Shown: piece by piece, positions 63,499-64,000 of the stretch | Numbering within the stretch: position 1 is the first letter of the stretch | How the letters are laid out: every line of letters begins with the position of its first letter | Origin: Superficieibacter electus | GTDB taxonomy: Bacteria; Pseudomonadota; Gammaproteobacteria; Enterobacterales; Enterobacteriaceae | Direction of reading: 5' to 3' | Length of the DNA: 64,000 nucleotides | Assembly (NCBI RefSeq): GCF_002915575.1 | Contig: NZ_PQGD01000019.1 | Location: 50,483-114,482, forward strand | Position numbers and translations under genes: made by a program | Notes under the pieces: model-generated | Database searches by the model: none | What the model saw: only the letters and a program-made list of their open reading frames with translations | What the model was told of the DNA's origin: nothing

Positions 63499-63558
63499 GT
63501 CTGGAGATAAGAATTGCCCTCGTCAGTTGCCTTAAAAACAACGTGCGAGGGTTTTTTC
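63499..63558 (+). ncRNA. Rdl-like antisense RNA of the Ldr-type toxin
   Basis: About 60 bases starting GTCTGGAGATAAG and ending in a terminator whose stem CCCTCG / CGAGGG is followed by TTTTTT. The shape, the CAACGTGCGAGGG 3' part and its place antisense to the toxin leader resemble E. coli RdlD as I recall it. It would pair with the toxin mRNA leader and prevent translation. The sequence from 63559 to 63771 is further leader/spacer DNA with nothing else recognised. Confidence 0.65.
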
Positions 63559-63771
63559 TTTCCAGCAGTCACGCCGCCAGGGTTAAAGCCCCCGCAACGT
63601 TGCGCCTGGTCAGCATGAATACTGACGTGACGCTATTCTACTCCCCCATTCCGCCGTCTGGCTTGAGCAACAAATGCTTAGCGGATTTCTCTTTTCCCGG
63701 CCTGTTACAGGGTAAGTTGATGCGTGGCAAAGTGTCTGGCAGAGCGCCATGGAAAAAACGGCCCTTCAGGC

Positions 63772-64000
63772 AGCGAAAATGGTCAGGGGTTGCCCCCTGA
63801 CCGGCTCCGGGCGCGTTGCCGGTGCGGCAGGCAGCCCGGTTAACGGCCGCCGTTATTTACGGCGGCGGGCGATATACATCAGGAACAATCCGGATAACAC
63901 ACCCGCAAGAGTGCACACCGTCAGATCCTGCAACATCGCCATCAACACGTGCTGCATCGTATAGCCTTTTCTGATTGCACCGGCAACCGTTCGCGGCTAT
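63772..64000. repeat. Long direct repeat, copy 2 (cut by the window end)
   Basis: This is the partner of 63261-63489 at an offset of 511 bp. Its antisense RNA part would lie beyond the window, so it is not known whether a second Rdl-like RNA or more repeats follow. Confidence 0.9.
63853..63957 (-). CDS. Ldr-like hydrophobic toxin, copy 2, 34 residues
   Basis: A 34-residue peptide with a polar start (MQHVLMAMLQDL), one membrane helix (TVCTLAGVLSGLFLMYIA) and the basic end RRRK, then TAA. It matches the length and layout of Ldr toxins of type I toxin-antitoxin loci, whose products damage the inner membrane. AAAGG precedes the ATG by eight bases. It differs from copy 1 mainly at the helix end (FLM for ILL) and in having the normal stop codon. 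It is too short to be found by length-based gene calling. Confidence 0.72.
   Translation of the reverse strand: MQHVLMAMLQDLTVCTLAGVLSGLFLMYIARRRK

Overview
The window is a chromosomal segment from a member of the Enterobacteriaceae close to Escherichia, Salmonella and Citrobacter. Most genes are near-identical to E. coli proteins and keep the E. coli order from igaA to yhhY (igaA-yrfG-hslR-hslO, pckA, envZ/ompR, greB, yhgF, feoABC, bioH, gntX, nfuA, gntT, malQ/malP, malT, rtcAB, rtcR, glpRGE, glpD, glgPACXB, asd, yhgN, gntUK, gntR, yhhW, yhhX, ryhB, yhhY). The Salmonella-type rsr/Y-RNA/rtcBA RNA repair operon, a true LacI-type repressor with no lacZYA beside it, and BIME/REP elements at gene ends suggest a Citrobacter-like species. 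That species guess is inference.

Layout. 1-4584: end of igaA, the nucleotidase/heat-shock genes and a membrane protein. 4669-8171: pckA, then three small accessory genes that look like orphan immunity-type genes. 8188-10954: envZ/ompR and greB. 11045-17427: yhgF, the ferrous iron operon feoABC with a Fur box, and a 70-bp tandem array. 17533-21680: bioH, gntX, nfuA, gntT and a second, 49-bp array with the same flanking palindromes. 21681-29513: malQ/malP and their activator malT. 29697-35715: RNA repair locus (rtcA, rtcB, three tRNA-mimicking Y RNA modules, rsr, a sigma-54 promoter and the CARF-type activator rtcR). 35712-39428: glycerol-3-phosphate regulon genes. 39469-41661: variable locus with a 21-residue-repeat secreted protein and a PstS-like cluster that may carry a frameshift. 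41946-51391: glycogen operon, whose GlgC has changes at the allosteric site. 51678-59117: asd, yhgN, three inserted genes and the gluconate genes gntU/gntK/gntR. 59210-64000: yhhW, yhhX, orphan lacI, ryhB, yhhY and a long direct repeat carrying two Ldr-like type I toxin genes with an Rdl-like antisense RNA.

Several regulatory links close inside the window. GntR (58122-59117) has operators before gntT and gntK. MalT has boxes before malP. RtcR faces a near-perfect sigma-54 promoter with an inverted repeat about 100 bp upstream. GlpR faces a glpD/glpE operator. Fur boxes precede feoA and ryhB. The most unusual items are the triple permuted-tRNA Y RNA cluster, the stop-loss Ldr-like toxin whose frame runs through its own terminator, the paired tandem arrays, the GlgC substitutions and the orphan immunity-like cluster. 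No insertion sequence, prophage, CRISPR array, rRNA or genuine tRNA gene was seen.
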